Below, piece after piece: positions 1 through 12,509 of a stretch of 64,000 bases of DNA. Source of the DNA: Cryptomeria japonica (taxonomy: Eukaryota > Streptophyta > Pinopsida > Cupressales > Cupressaceae); contig NC_081408.1 of NCBI RefSeq assembly GCF_030272615.1, positions 63,112,614 through 63,176,613 on the forward strand, in the 5' to 3' direction. The notes under the pieces were generated by a model. The model ran no database searches. It was given only the letters and a program-made list of their open reading frames with translations, and was not told the origin of the DNA. Both the position numbers and the translations under genes were made by a program. Numbering within the stretch: position 1 is the first letter of the stretch; each line of letters opens with the position of its first letter.

Positions 1-3000
1 CAACCTAACAAACCCGATCTGGAAGCCCTAGGGAGATACAATTGTGTTTAGTTTAGCACAATCCTAACCTAGAAGGGGTGGACTGAAAATCTCCAACCAC
101 ACAACTTATCACTTTGTAATTAACATACAATATAAAGATAGTCTATATGACCCTCGAATCATTTTCTTACTGTCTTGGGTTACCCTAGTTTAGTTGGTAG
201 TTTTTACTAAATCTTCTCTATTTTAGGGTATTGGAAACTATCTATCCTTTTGCATAGTTTTAGGTGGCATACAAAGTCATTGCCTTCTTTGGCTTCCTTG
301 CGGCCTCAACCTCAACGATCATCTTTTGCAAAATTACTTTCTTCAATACTCTCTTCTTTATCCTTCCAAATTTGAGTTGTAGCCACTTAGGTACATCTAG
401 ATTCTCATCACTTTGGATGGACGGGTTCATGGTAGTTATAACCTACTTTGGCCTTTTTTCTTCATCTTGTTGCTTGTGCACCTAAGTTTATATTTTTTGG
501 AGGAGTCATCTTGGGGGTGGGGACCTAGATAAATCCTCTTTTTCTTGTTGTCCATGCTTCTTTGACTCCATATTCTAAGTTCCTTCTAACTTATATTTGA
601 TTACCATGAGTCAACTTATAGTTCTTAATTCAGTTATAGGCTAGTATCTTGTGTGTTGATTGTACCTCTTAGTTTGATAAGGGTTTGGGTGGAATTTAAT
701 CTCTAATTTTGAGGAAAAAGTTTCCCTGTAAATGTAATTTCAAAATTCATTTTGAGGGTCTAATAATTGATTATTTAATGTCCAAGTTTAGTAACACTCA
801 TTAGTGTGTTTTATTTCAAAAGACATTTAGCAATAGGCTGTAGATTGAATACTTGTGCTTTGCTAGTATATTTTGAAGAATTAATGGAAATGAAGTTCAT
901 AGTTTGCAATGGTATTGGTAGTCTTTTTTTATTGCTTGGTATTCTTTTTTTTCTTTCATTTTCCTTAGTCCTGAATTAATATTTGCATTTATGAAACATC
1001 TTCTTTGTTATAATCAATTTATGCATCTTTTGTGGTGATTGAGGTTAATAAGGAACACGTGAATGAATAGTAGTAGTTGTTCTAGAGCTTTCCTTGGTCT
1101 CATTTTCATGTTAGAATTGGTAATTTTGGCATGATAAATTATTTACATACAAGGTTATTTCTAGATTTTGTTGATAATGTGGATTTAGGTAATACTGATG
1201 ATTCATTTTCTCATAGCCTTGTTCTATCTTTTGCAATTTATTTTAACCTTGTACCTTAGGTAGATTGAGAAATTGACATTTCAACTTAATTAGTGACATT
1301 TTCCCCTTGAACAACTTGATTAGGAAATGATAAATTCTAAAGGTAAGCTAACTTAACTCAAGGGACTGAGATGGTATCCTACCATGAAATATGATAGTTC
1401 TAAGAAAAAGACTACCTATTGATATGAAAGTTGATGCAAGATAGTAAGGACAACAAGGAAATTTATTTTGAACTTTGACAAGATTAAATCTTTGGGTGGA
1501 AGCTTGAATGGATTGATAGCAAAAAGGCATGCTGATGCAGAGAATCCAATAAAGTCAACAAACAAGGGAGATATTTCTCCCAACTCACCTATTCGATTAG
1601 GTGTCAACCCTTCACTTACTCACAAGACCCCTCACAAGGCCACAAGTTACTCAAAAGGATTCAATACCCCAAAACACACCCATACTCACCAACCCTCACC
1701 CAACCATTGAATCACACTCAAATAGGACAAATAAACATGTCTAAGTCACAATCCAACTCTCCAACATTCAATCACCACCAACACCCTCAACCCTTATTCA
1801 TACAAATTCTCCTTCAACTGGGTCTTCTAATCCCCCCTGGTACTCAACTCACAAAATGTACTAGATATCCAAAAATCTAGAATGGGCGTCCATGGACGAA
1901 ATCCCAAAGTAAGTAAATTGAGTCACCTCTCTCTTTTCTTTTTAGTTTGGGCGGCAGGACACCTTCAATCTCTATGTGTTATGGGACTCTTTAGGGATGT
2001 TTATGTTTGAAGACCCTAGTTTTGTAATTAGGATTGTTTCAAAGGAATGTTTAAAAAATATTTTTTTTATCCTCTGCAAATAAGATTGCTTTGTTCGAAA
2101 GTTTGACATAATTTTTTCTTGATAAGTACAAAAATTAGATAAACTATTTATAACATATGAAATTTAGAGCACAAAATCAGGGTGAAAGCTTCTGTAAGAG
2201 GACTTGTAGTTTAAATAATTTCACAACTCAAAATGGGTCCATAGCGGGGATTCTCTTAGGCTAATATTTGCCAAAAAACTATTATTAGCATATTTTAGAA
2301 AACTAGTTGGCTACCATGTATATAGTGTAAGGTTGTGTTAGCTATACAAATTTATTTATGAAAAAAATATCATTTATGTTTTAGAATTTGGCAACATAAA
2401 GTCCATTTGTTGCGGAATCTGGTATAGCTATTGTGTGATTTTACTACAACAACTTCATGGTAATGTCTGGATGGAATGCACTTACTATCCAAGCTCTTCA
2501 AATGTCTCATTCATTTATTTGTGTTTGGATTGCTGCTACACAGCTTGATGTTCAGTTATATTTACTTCCTATATGTTGTGAGTGCACTTTGTGGCAAACC
2601 AACATGTTAGTAACTCTGTAATGAACTTATGAGGCCCTCCTTGAAAGTTAGCCATACCTGGGAAATACAGTTATGGTCCTTGTTTGGAGCAGATGATGTT
2701 ATTTCCCTTTTTCCAAAATGAATCAAGGGAAACCTGAAAGTGCATTCCTTTATTTCCTATGGGCTAATGGGAACAAAATTAGGGAAATAATATTGTAATA
2801 ATGTTTTAAGTTTGTCCAATTGAATTTTTTTTTTTAAAAAGACAACTTATGGATTAAAATAAAGTGTAATATTTAATTGGGCTAGATAAGGACTTTTGTA
2901 ACCCCCAAGATCTAGTTTTGGATTTTCAAGAGTTGGGCACCCATGTGAGAAGGGAAACATATAAAAGCAATTGCAAAAAGAAAATGATCATCCAATTTGT

Positions 3001-3659
3001 CATGTTATCAAACCTTTTTTCTAGAGCAATTCAGTGTGATTCAATCAAAGAATGAAAACCCTTGAGGTTGAAAGGGATCCAAGGTGGAATACCTAAGTTG
3101 TCGGATAGGGACTGGTAAGGGTTCAAGGTTTCTGTAGTTTGGTACATCCTTGGATATGGTATAGATGATAGCTCATAGTCAAATGGAAGTGGAGACCTAT
3201 GTGGAATTCCATTTCCTATTTCCTCTCCAACTTCCCTACATTGTAGAGATTGATTTCTCCACATCATCCTAGTCAGAAGAGACTCATAAGACACTTGTTT
3301 CATGAATCCTATATTCCCTCCAACCTCCCTACAACTTAGATCCATTCTTCCATCTTTCTCTCATGGTATTTGTGAGAATCTCCACATGTGGCTCTTTATT
3401 GTACATATCCTTCCATCTTGTCAATGTAGTAGGAACATCCTCCATTTAGCTCTCCCCTCAACCAATTTGATCTTGACCTTCTATTTCATAAGACCAATTC
3501 CCAATCATTGATTTCTATCACCTTGGATCTAAGCAATGAATTTCTTATAAAGAGGAAGCCTCTCATCTCCATTTAGAGTCTAGAGTGTCTATTACACTTT
3601 CATGTTGTTTTGAAGAGCTTAGGAGATCATAGCAATTTTTCCTTCCATGTCTTTTGACC

Positions 3660-3765
3660 ATTCATTAATTTAATTAAATTTTAATTATATTATTTTATAT
3701 TTTATTTTTATTCTATTTTAATTTAGTAATATTATTATTATTTATTATTAAATTCTATTCCAAAG
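3660..3765. repeat. AT-rich low-complexity tract
   Basis: About 100 bases made almost only of A and T, mainly TAATTT, TATTTT and ATTATT words. No coding potential. It may be an old microsatellite or matrix-attachment-like tract. Confidence 0.6.
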
Positions 3766-4119
3766 TAGGGACATTTTAGTCCACCCCGCTCAAGATTGCT
3801 TGTCCTCAAGCAATGATCATGGAATGTTCAAAATGATTCCCAATATGAAATAGCTTTCGAAACACTCATAGAATAAACATGCTGCTACTTTTTTTTGTAA
3901 AAACCCTAGTTCTTGCCCTAAATCACCATTTTATGTAAAACTACAAATGGAATAAGATGCGTACCTAATTGAGGTCCTGCAATAGGTTAGAAATCCATCA
4001 GAACTAATAATATAAATCTCTAAAGAAAGATAATTAAGCATAAATTAACTTAACCAGTGTCTGGTCCAACTCCCTATAGGAGTTCAATCATAAGAAAGTG
4101 GGAGTAAGAGGAATGATGA

Positions 4120-4465
4120 GGTGTCCAAGAGACCCTCTACCCTAGGCCCAAGAGTAGAGTGAAAGCTAGAGCCCTCTTGGCCTCATGCAACCATTGGCCA
4201 AACTACCATGAGGTGGGCTACCTAGTGAGGTATCCTATCACTATTCCCCTTCATCACTTCCATCCTTATCCCCTTGTCAATAATCAATAATGATATAGTT
4301 TGGAAAGATACAATAGGGTGTTTGGAATGTCCTTCCCTTCTAGGTCCAAGAGTGGTGGACTTCGTCTTACACCCCCTTGGCCTCATGGGACCATCAGTCA
4401 ACTACCATGAGGTGGGCTACCTAGAGGAGGACCTCATCATCATTCTCCCTCCTTCTACTTCCTTA
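4120..4465. repeat. Diverged tandem duplication, about 199-bp period
   Basis: Two copies (about 4120-4266 and 4319-4465) share the order: GGTGT start, a CCAAGAGT block, a CTTGGCCTCATG block, then CTACCATGAGGTGGGCTACC. The last block sits at 4202 and 4401, a spacing of 199 bases. The units differ by many substitutions and short indels, so the duplication is old. No function is visible. Confidence 0.7.
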
Positions 4466-5619
4466 TATTACTATCATGGCAGTCTACTCAATATATGCAT
4501 CATAGGATATGATAATACAAGTTACATATACATTTCATAATTTTTTAATTTTAAGACAAGTTTTCTTTCATCCTTGTTTCAAATCACTTCTTAAATGGTT
4601 TACACAATATGATAGATATGTTGAAATAGAAGATAGCTCAGATACCTATGTATTGTATTTAATGTTGTCAATGACAAATTAAAGTACACATGTATTATCT
4701 ATTATGTAAATTGAACTTAGGGATGGGCCCAAATACATGTAACTTGTAATTATGTCTTGCTTGGGCAAGACCACCCAAAGGTCGAAGGAAGATTCACTAC
4801 TGCAACACTCAATTTTTGTGATAGTATCAACCACTTAGGATAGTAACTCCTTTTATGAAAGTATCAAGATCAGATTGATATTGGACTGGGTAATAACAAA
4901 ACCGCCAACAATGTATTTCTCATCTCAAATAATAAAGAGAATATAGGGCTGCATCTATGAAGAAAAAAATGTTGGAAAAGACTATTTCCACCTACTTGGC
5001 CACTGGAGTGGTTTTTGAGGTGTATTCAAAGCTTTTACTCCTTTTGTTGCATTTTCACTTGAAATATGGTTGAATTAGCTTTTTAAGCTCCTAGATACTA
5101 GGTACATGTTCTAATTGAGTTAAAAGAGTCTCAAGACTACCCTATAGTCATGTTCTATGTTATCCAGCTACTCAATTAGCTTCCCAAACTTATAGGACAT
5201 ATGGTTTTATTCCTTACTTTGAGTTGAAATTATCTTGGGTTAGATATAACTAAAATAAGCCATTCCTTCAACTACTTCAAAAATCGTCAAAAAGACTTCA
5301 TACTACTGTCTACATGTGTTTCTATCCTTAAGAAGTCTACTTTATGCAAGTGAAAAAACACCTTAGAGGTCATAGCTACTCCTTTTGACTTGGTAATATT
5401 CATGGTTTTTCTTTGTCTATTTAACTTCATTCCTTGCATCTTACCCACTATCTTGTAGCATACTTTGTTTTCTTTTTCAGTTAATTGCATTTAGTGGACT
5501 GTTGTGCATCTTTAAAATCATTTGACAACATCACGAAATGGTTGTCCTTATTTATTACTTGACTATATCATTTAATATGCATGGATGGTATTATCATTTA
5601 ATTTTCAAGATGGACCTTA

Positions 5620-5624
5620 TATGG
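5620..5624. repeat. Target-site duplication of element A, left copy
   Basis: TATGG directly precedes the TG start of the 5' LTR. An identical TATGG (13649-13653) follows the CA end of the 3' LTR. This fixes both ends of element A. Confidence 0.9.
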
Positions 5625-6763
5625 TGTTACTACTTATCAGATTTCCATTAGTTTTATGTCAAAGTTATCCTATATACTCTAGTCACTTATCTATTACCGA
5701 AATATTTAGTTGGTATGTATAGTCTAGTCGGTTATAGAAGAAAGAAATCATAGAACACTGTATACACCGAGCTGTCTACTGAGTATCATTTCATGTCTAC
5801 CGAGTAGCAAAGAAGACACACCGAGTTGATTTACACTGAGTAAAACATGTTACCAGATTCATTGAACCTGGACATGCATATGAAAATGTGTGACAAGATT
5901 GAGGCATATCTAACCGTTATCACATTGGAAATTGCACTTAAAGATTGTGTATGATTTTGAGGTTATCTATCCAATGAAATATTTTACATGATTATTCAAT
6001 CAATAAATCATGTTTGTAATATCGAAGCAATGAATTGGATCACCATCATAAGAGATCTATTTATATAGCATGAGTTAAGAGTTAAAGGTGTGTGCATGAG
6101 TGTAAGAAGATTGTTATAGAGACACAGAGGTCACCGAGAAGGTTTTTAGAGAACAGTCAAAGAATAGAGTAAACGGAAGGGTTTACCAAGTTACTATATG
6201 GGTTATCGAGGTATGCTATAAGCAAGGTAATCTATTTTGAGCACATAGAATCTGCTATAACATTTCAAATGTAAAGTTGCATATATTTGTAATGATTTTA
6301 TTGTAATATTGTGAAGTTTAAAGAGAAACCTTTAACAGGGTAAAAGACTCTAATCAAGTCTATAAATTGTAAAGCTTCTAACCAGGTGCAACATTTAGAT
6401 GAAGTGTTGTAAAATCCTTTAGCATGGTAGATCTAATAGATCTTGTTACTCCTAGTAGGGTAAGCTATTAGAAATAGCTAAATATGTAGCTCTAATTAAG
6501 CACTCTTTATTATTGCAGTAGTGAAGTTGTGGGTGCCATCCCCACCACAGTTTTTCTCTCTAACCAAGAGTTTATGTGTAACCAAAATATATGTGTTATG
6601 GAGTGAATCATGTATGATTGTTATCTATTTGTTTTAGTTTTATATTATGTTACTGCACTATTCGGTTTATGCATAACAGTAAAGATATTGTTGAAGAAAT
6701 GTTTTGAAGTATTGATTCACCCATCCCCTCTTAGTACATTAGCTTTCCATATTGGACCTAACA
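5625..6763 (+). repeat. 5' LTR of element A
   Basis: It matches 12510-13648 end to end, with TG...CA termini. The upstream (U3) part holds recurring ACCGAG words near 5765-5840. A TATA box lies near 6058-6068. The U5 part has a run of TAACNRGGT-like words (6329-6465), a GTGGGT...CCCACCAC...TTTTTC block (6521-6570) and a C-rich ATTCACCC tail before the end. The first 400 bases differ more between the two LTRs than the rest. Confidence 0.92.
6058..6068 (+). promoter_or_regulatory. Probable LTR TATA box of element A
   Basis: TATTTATATAG lies mid-LTR. The 3' LTR carries the same site with one change (TATTTATACAG). It separates the variable U3 part from the better conserved downstream part, as expected for a core promoter with transcription starting about 30 bases downstream. 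Confidence 0.55.
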
Positions 6764-6765
6764 AT

Positions 6766-6777
6766 TTGTATCAAAGC
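6766..6777 (+). other. Primer binding site, Met-tRNA type (element A)
   Basis: TTGTATCAAAGC starts three bases after the LTR end. It matches the plant initiator-Met primer site TGGTATCAGAGC at ten of twelve positions. This is the usual Copia primer. Confidence 0.75.
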
Positions 6778-6825
6778 TCATATCTTGGAAAAGGGTTTAA
6801 CTGTGTAAAGAGAAAGATCTTATCA

Positions 6826-8178
6826 ATGGAAGGCTATAAACAATCTTGGAGGATTGTGTATCTGCAAGAAGAGATGGATCATGCTAATCAAGTGATTGCA
6901 GACATGCAAAGGCAAATGCAAAAATCTCTGAAAGTGAGAAGAAGATTATCTGATGATTTGCAGGACTCTCAAGAGTTAGTGGAACAAATTGAGACATCAT
7001 CTAAGAACACTATATCTGAAGAAATTGAAGAAATGATTGGAGTATTGAAAGAAAAGAACAAAGAACTGGCTGATCAACTAAAAGCAATGAAAAGAGAACA
7101 TGAACATTTCAGCACATAGATGACTGAAAATCTAGATGCATTGAGAACAACTGAGGATAAAGTAAGGGATCTAGAAAGAGAGAAACAACAACTTGAAGTC
7201 TTAGTATCTGATAAGAATGATGAAATCACAAGGTTGACTAGAATTCAACAAAACCTATCAGATCAACTAGGTTATGCACATCATGAGGCAATTCTGAAGA
7301 ATGATGAGAATCAAGCATTGAAACTTGAAGTATCAAAGTTAACTGATGAACTTGAAATAGAGAAGAAATCCAAAGAAACACTAAAGAAGAGTTATGAAGC
7401 ATCAAAGATGTTGGATGAGCAACTAAACACAAGACGACCCAACAAAGATGCAGGACTCGGTTACAAAGGAAAAGACTCTACTAAGAAGGGAATTCATACT
7501 ACCAAGAGAGGAGAATCATCAAAGCAAGCTGGAAACAGGAATAACATCAAAAGAAAGAAGCCTATTTGCAACTACTATGGAAATCAAGGTCACACTGCCA
7601 ACATATGTCAAATCAGAAAAGGTAAGAAATCGAATGTCACTAAGTCCAATGATTATTATTACAATTGCAATAAATATGGTCACACATCTAATCAATGTAG
7701 GACAAAGTCTGTTAACAATTATCAAAAGGCAAAATTCAAAGGGTTTTGTAAAAGCGGAAATAGATATGGACATAGTACCAAGAAGTGCTGGTTTAAGCAA
7801 AAGAACTTTATGTGGTATGCACACCGAGCAAATGCTAGAGGTTACCGAACTCACACAGATCCTTACCGACAGTATTCTGCAGCACCATGGGATTACAATA
7901 CAAGGATATGGTGTGAATATTGTGGAAGATATGGACATATTAGTGCTAACTTCTTTATAAGGTTTGGAATGAACAACCAAAGATTATGGAGAAATCCTAG
8001 TATGGCATGTTTTCACTGTCACAAAGTGAGACACTTAGCTGGAGATTGTAGAGATCAACCTAGAAAAGACACTGAGGAAATAAAAGAAAAACTAAAGATG
8101 ATTTGGAAAAAGAAGGAAATTGTGTCAAATGAAGAAAACACCTTACCTACTGAGTTAGGTGCTACTATTCCAAATTAA
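6826..8178 (+). pseudogene. Element A ORF1: coiled-coil and zinc-knuckle Gag-like protein
   Basis: One frame of 451 codons opens at an ATG 62 bases after the LTR and is broken by a single TAG at 7117. Residues about 1-200 are strongly heptad-rich (Glu/Lys/Leu/Gln) and predict a long coiled coil. A GLGY motif follows. The C-terminal part carries five zinc knuckles of CX2CX4HX4C type, only some intact: the first has Tyr for the second Cys (CNYYGNQGHTANIC), one ends in Phe instead of Cys, and the last, CFHCHKVRHLAGDC, keeps all ligands. No UBN2-type Copia capsid domain is visible, so the coiled coil occupies the capsid position. A nucleocapsid role (RNA binding and packaging) is inferred. The homologous ORF1 copies are at 54289 and 28588. 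The alternative ATG at 6610 lies inside the LTR and is less likely. Confidence 0.8.
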
Positions 8179-8734
8179 TCAGTAAAGGTATGAAGGGCCT
8201 ATATTCTCTAAAGGTTAAAATCTTAATAGTTCCTATTCTATTATGTACTAAATTCAAAATCTACATAGTTAAGATGTAATAGTAAGTTTGAAATTCTATC
8301 AAAGTCTCTGAAGCACTTTATAGGAAACCTATCAAGTCGGTGAATACAGGAAGTCTGTCAAGTCAGTAAATGAAGGAAGTTTGGTTACTCAGTTAAAATA
8401 GACAAAGGAGAGTAAATTGGTTAAAGGTGAACCGAGTGCATTTCATGTTTTCGACCTAACCTGCATGGAGCCCGATAAGGTATTTTGTGTACTTAAAAAC
8501 ATTTTCGTAGTCATTTACACTTACCAAGTTTTTGAGAAAGCAGAGCAAGAAATTCAAAGGTGATCAAACCTCCTACAAAGAAAATTCAAGGTATTTACAT
8601 CAAATCTCAACACATTGTTAAGCTGGTTTACCGAGCGTATCTAGTTGCCATTATCTGCTAGGTATAAAGCATCTGTCTTTTGAAATCCTAAAACTCTAAG
8701 GACTCTTTGTTAGTTTTTTATCTGAAATCTTCAA
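8179..8734 (+). other. Spacer between ORF1 and ORF2 of element A, with TATA-like site
   Basis: A 556-bp non-coding gap separates the ORFs. GGTATAAAGC at 8661-8670 is a good TATA match about 70 bases before the ORF2 ATG. ORF2 might therefore be made from its own transcript or from a spliced one; neither is proven. B and C also have a spacer here. Confidence 0.5.
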
Positions 8735-11700
8735 ATGGCACCCAAGATCCAAGATCCCATAGTTGTCAAGAATGTAGAGAAGCCCTCACTGAAATACTCT
8801 TTGACTCCCAAAGTCGCTTCTGAACTGGATGACAAAACCACCTTTGCACTCATCCCGGACAGAGTGTTGTTAGTTGAGGATGTGAGATTCTTCACCAAAT
8901 GTTGTGTTGAAGAACTCAGTCATGTTGAAATCAGAGACACCTATGAGGAGCTATGTACCGATGGTATATTGAACATCAAGTATGAGCACATCAAAGTCAA
9001 GGGATTAATTGAAGCCCTAACCTATCCTAGTGTGTTCAAGCCCCAGTGGGTCAAGTTTGTTCTGAGTAGAGTTCACAATGATTTCATGTGGCTAGAAGAG
9101 CAACCATTCAAGATTACTAAGGAAATCGTTCATCTAATTACCGGTTACCCTATCTATGATCATGCTCGAGCCCAAGAGATGATATCACAGAAGGAATTGA
9201 TCAGTTTAACTAGAGTGGAATCTGATTGCAGAGGATTGAAATTGAATAATGTCACTGATGAAGAATTAAAATTCGCCATTAGAGTAATGGGCTACTGTTT
9301 CTTCCAATCGGCAAGAGAAAACAATGTTCCCTGTGCAGCAGTAGACTAGGCATACAAAATTGTGAAAAAGAGAATGAAAATTGACCTATGCGAGGTATTG
9401 CTGAAGAAACTATTTGAAAATCTGAACACCATTAGGAAACCGAAGAAGAATAACTCGGCTAATACTCTAAAGTTTGGATCACTACTGGTATGCAAGTTTT
9501 TCTACTTTGAAAAATTCTTTCCATTAGTTGGTAAAGTTGTTTGGGAGCTACACTGACCAATCACCCATCAAATTAATGACTTCATTAAGAAGTTAGGAGA
9601 TAATTTCAATGATATCATGGATGATTACTTTAGTAAATTTCAAGAGAAAATGCATAATAGATATAAGATACCACCCCAGCTAGTAAAGAAATACAAAAAT
9701 GATATATGTTTTGAAGTTGACACCAATTACTATTATGTGAATGCTGTGGAACCGAGGACTCAATCTTTGTCACCAATGGGTTACAAGATTGATTTTGACA
9801 TCACTAAACAACAAATTGATGCATTTCTTACATTGCCTAGACATGCTACTGAACTAAGGTATGGTACCTATGAGGAAGTAAAAGAAAAGGTAAAGATGAA
9901 TATTGTAGTACCCAAAGCTACAAGAAAGGAAACAAAGATGATTAAGGCATTGTCTGAGAAATTCGGAGAAGACTCTTCCTCTACACCTGTCAAAGGCACC
10001 ATTGTCATTACCGAAGAGGAATCTAAAGCCCAAGAGGCAGCTATAACACTGAGCACTGAATTGCCTAAGGGTAAAGTGTTAAAGAGAAAGAAATAGGACA
10101 CATCAAAAGTCTCACCGACTCCACCTCCAGTAAAGCGACCTAACACTAGAGCATCTGTAGACTCACCGAGTAAGAAGACAAAGAGTGTTACTATTCCTAA
10201 GGTAAAAAAGACATACAAGAAATCTACTCGGAGACTCATTTTGACAAAAGAGTCTAGTGATACCAAATCAGAGGATGCAAGAAAATTCCAGATTGTCAAG
10301 AGCAAGAAGGTAAATGTACATAGTGTTGAAAACTTATGTGCTAATCTAAAAGAATATGGTGGATTTGGAGGATTTAGATATGTTAAGTATGAAACTAGGA
10401 ACAATGATGAAAAGAGACAAATTGAAGAAGCTATCATCTGCACACTTCTAAAGTTCCAATTAGCTCCATTAGAACTAGCCAAGTCACTTCCAAATGAACT
10501 ATATCTGCATATTGATAATAGGTGGAAGTATGCAATGGACTCAGAGAAACAAATCAGAGAAAGAAGTCTAGTCCATCTCTTTCTTGATATGTCAGTAGCT
10601 GAAATAAAGGAACATTTGACAACCTACAATTCAAAGTTTCTTGTCAAATAGAGATCCTTAAAACTGATGAATGGGCTATATATTGATGTAGAAAATGAGA
10701 TAAAAGAAAAGTGATAGGAAATCTTCAAAATCAAGGATGTCAGTGAGCAAGCTACAGTTGATATCGTTGATGTCACCGAGCACGATCCTGATGTCACCAA
10801 GCAAGGTCCTAATGCTACTGAACAAGACCTTGCTAACACCATTCAAATAGATGAAGATGTCATGGATACAGAAGCACCAGAGTAGGAAATGATAGAAGGC
10901 ACTACATATGCAAAACTTGTATCTAGTGAATCCATCTTGGAACAAGTTCACCCTTATCCACCGGTGAAGCAACCTGTCTCAATAGAAACTCCTCAGGATA
11001 CAAATCAAGGCACTAAAGGTCACAAATCTACAACAGGAGAAGGTACTACTCAAGAGTAGACATCTCAAGCACCTTCTAGCACTAAGAATGTTGCAACTGA
11101 GACACCAAGTACCAAGACACCAAAGGATTCTATAGAGACTAAAAGAACCGATCAAAGTGTTGCATCTACCGAGCAACCTACCGAGGGTAATCAAGCCTCA
11201 CAAGCTATTGTCTTAATTCCATCAGTGAAAAGTAAAGAAAACAAAGTGAAGAAGCATAGTTTTAAACTTGATTTGTCAAAACCAATAGTGTTGCCCAATG
11301 TTGATATATCAAAATTGAAAGGGCAAGCACTCATTGATTTCGGTGAACTGTGCAAAGAAAAGGCCAAACAAGAAAAGAAAATGGCCATTTAAAAGAAAAA
11401 TAAGGTACTTCAGAAGGTGAAATCACTCCTAATAGATATGCTACCCAAGGCTATAGTATCAACAAATGCAACCATCCACATTCAACTAGATGAACTTCTA
11501 ACAAAGATAGAAACATCTGGGTTAGATGCATCAGAGTATTTGAGCAAGCTGAAAGACAAAGAGCTCACTGCCAAAATGGTAGAAGAGGTACAAAAAGCTA
11601 TCGCTATTGGAAAAGTTAAACTTGTCAAATTTATTGCTGAGTTGACTCCTCAACTCAAGCACATTCATTATTTATTTTAGAAACTCTGCACATTTTCTTT

Positions 11701-12097
11701 ATTTATTAAAGACATTAAGAATAAAATAGAGGCGATTGAGAAACAAATCACTGATCTCTCAAGCAAGTTGACCACAGAGCCCAATTCAATTTAGAATTTT
11801 TATACAAAGCTTCAACAGCTCATGGCTCAACAATTGGACTTAAGAAATGAAGAACACAAGATCCGAATGGACATAATGACACTTCAAACATTATTCCTTC
11901 CACATCTTTCATCAGTCCAAGAACAGATCAACTGAGCCACATACCTATCTACTACTCAAGAGGGAAGCACTCTAGATGGCTTAATATTGCAATTGGCTGA
12001 TATTCAAGCACAAAATTCTTTAATGTATAGTGTAAAGGATGCACTCTCTATCACTTTCACTGACACCCAGACCAAATACAAATCTATTTTTGACTAG
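8735..12097 (+). pseudogene. Element A ORF2: large protein of unrecognised family
   Basis: A single frame of 1121 codons with no frameshift is broken by several stops (first ones at 9347, 9554 and 10094). The N-terminal half (about residues 1-400) is a conserved globular region. Its best block is LSRVHNDFMWLEE followed by ITKEIVHLITGYP, and further on come a LTRVESDCRGL-like block, a GYCFF helix, a KFGSLLVC hydrophobic helix and a DICFEVD strand. Next come a basic Ser/Pro/Lys linker, a second helical domain (near 10320-10650), a Val-Thr-Glu-Gln-rich repetitive acidic stretch (about 10740-11200) and a C-terminal coiled coil ending in YKSIFD. B (56011) and C (61607) carry homologues in the same order. 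I cannot name the family. The ITKE...ITGYP block faintly recalls plant mobile-domain proteins, which is only a guess. No RT, protease or integrase motif is present. Confidence 0.75.
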
Positions 12098-12133
12098 TTA
12101 CCACCCCCGGATGGAAATTAAGTTTTGATGTTT

Positions 12134-12509
12134 GTCAAAAAGGGGGAATAATATGATAGTCTTGGGGGAGCAATACAATATATTTGGGGAGTGATACAGT
12201 TTTGATACAGTATTGAGAGAATGATATAGTATTTGAGTATAGTATACAGGGGGAGTATACCGAGCAAAGTAAGTAGAGTATCCAAGAGCAGTATATAGAA
12301 CAACAAGCAAAGCACAAGAACAAATCACCAAGCATGCAAAATCAGAGTTAGGTATACTATATCGACAAGGGGAGTATATCTGATATATTATTTTATTGAC
12401 TATTGTATATACTGTCAGTATAGTCATTTTGCAAAGTATATAGATTTTTGAGTTATAACTTTGAAAGTAGTTTTTGTCAAACATCTCAACTAATGTCAAA
12501 AGGGGAGAT
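12134..12509 (+). other. 3' untranslated region of element A with repeated polypurine tracts
   Basis: The last 12 bases (AAAAGGGGAGAT, 12498-12509) are the PPT that primes plus-strand synthesis. Upstream lie further G-runs of the same type: AAAAAGGGGGAA near 12136, TTGGGGGAGC near 12163, TTTGGGGAGT near 12183, CAGGGGGAGT near 12247 and AAGGGGAGT near 12366, with GATACAGT and AGTATAC words between them. Extra tracts could act as secondary primers. Confidence 0.6.

Larger units (their letters stand above)
1..5619. other. Unclassified AT-rich region, no gene recognised
   Basis: Both strands show only short open frames with no recognisable domain, no LTR ends and no RNA gene that I could identify. 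The region holds homopolymer runs, an extremely AT-rich tract near 3660-3765 and a diverged tandem duplication at 4120-4465. It is probably old, decayed repeat sequence; this is inference from the absence of signal. Confidence 0.5.

Noticed and set aside
3031-3345. Minus-strand frame of 104 codons
   Set aside because: No recognisable domain, composition or neighbour supports it; contains an internal repeat word (CREVG) from local duplication only.
6610-6825. Extension of ORF1 of A to an ATG inside the LTR
   Set aside because: It lies in U5, is shared with the 3' LTR as a non-coding segment, and the sequence has no similarity to ORF1 starts of B and C.
7519-7980. Minus-strand frame of 153 codons and plus-strand frame at 7448 within ORF1 of A
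   Set aside because: Overlap the zinc-knuckle coding in the correct frame; no domain of their own.
9868-10482. Minus-strand frame of 204 codons with hydrophobic segments
   Set aside because: Shadow of ORF2 in A; the plus strand carries the conserved family.
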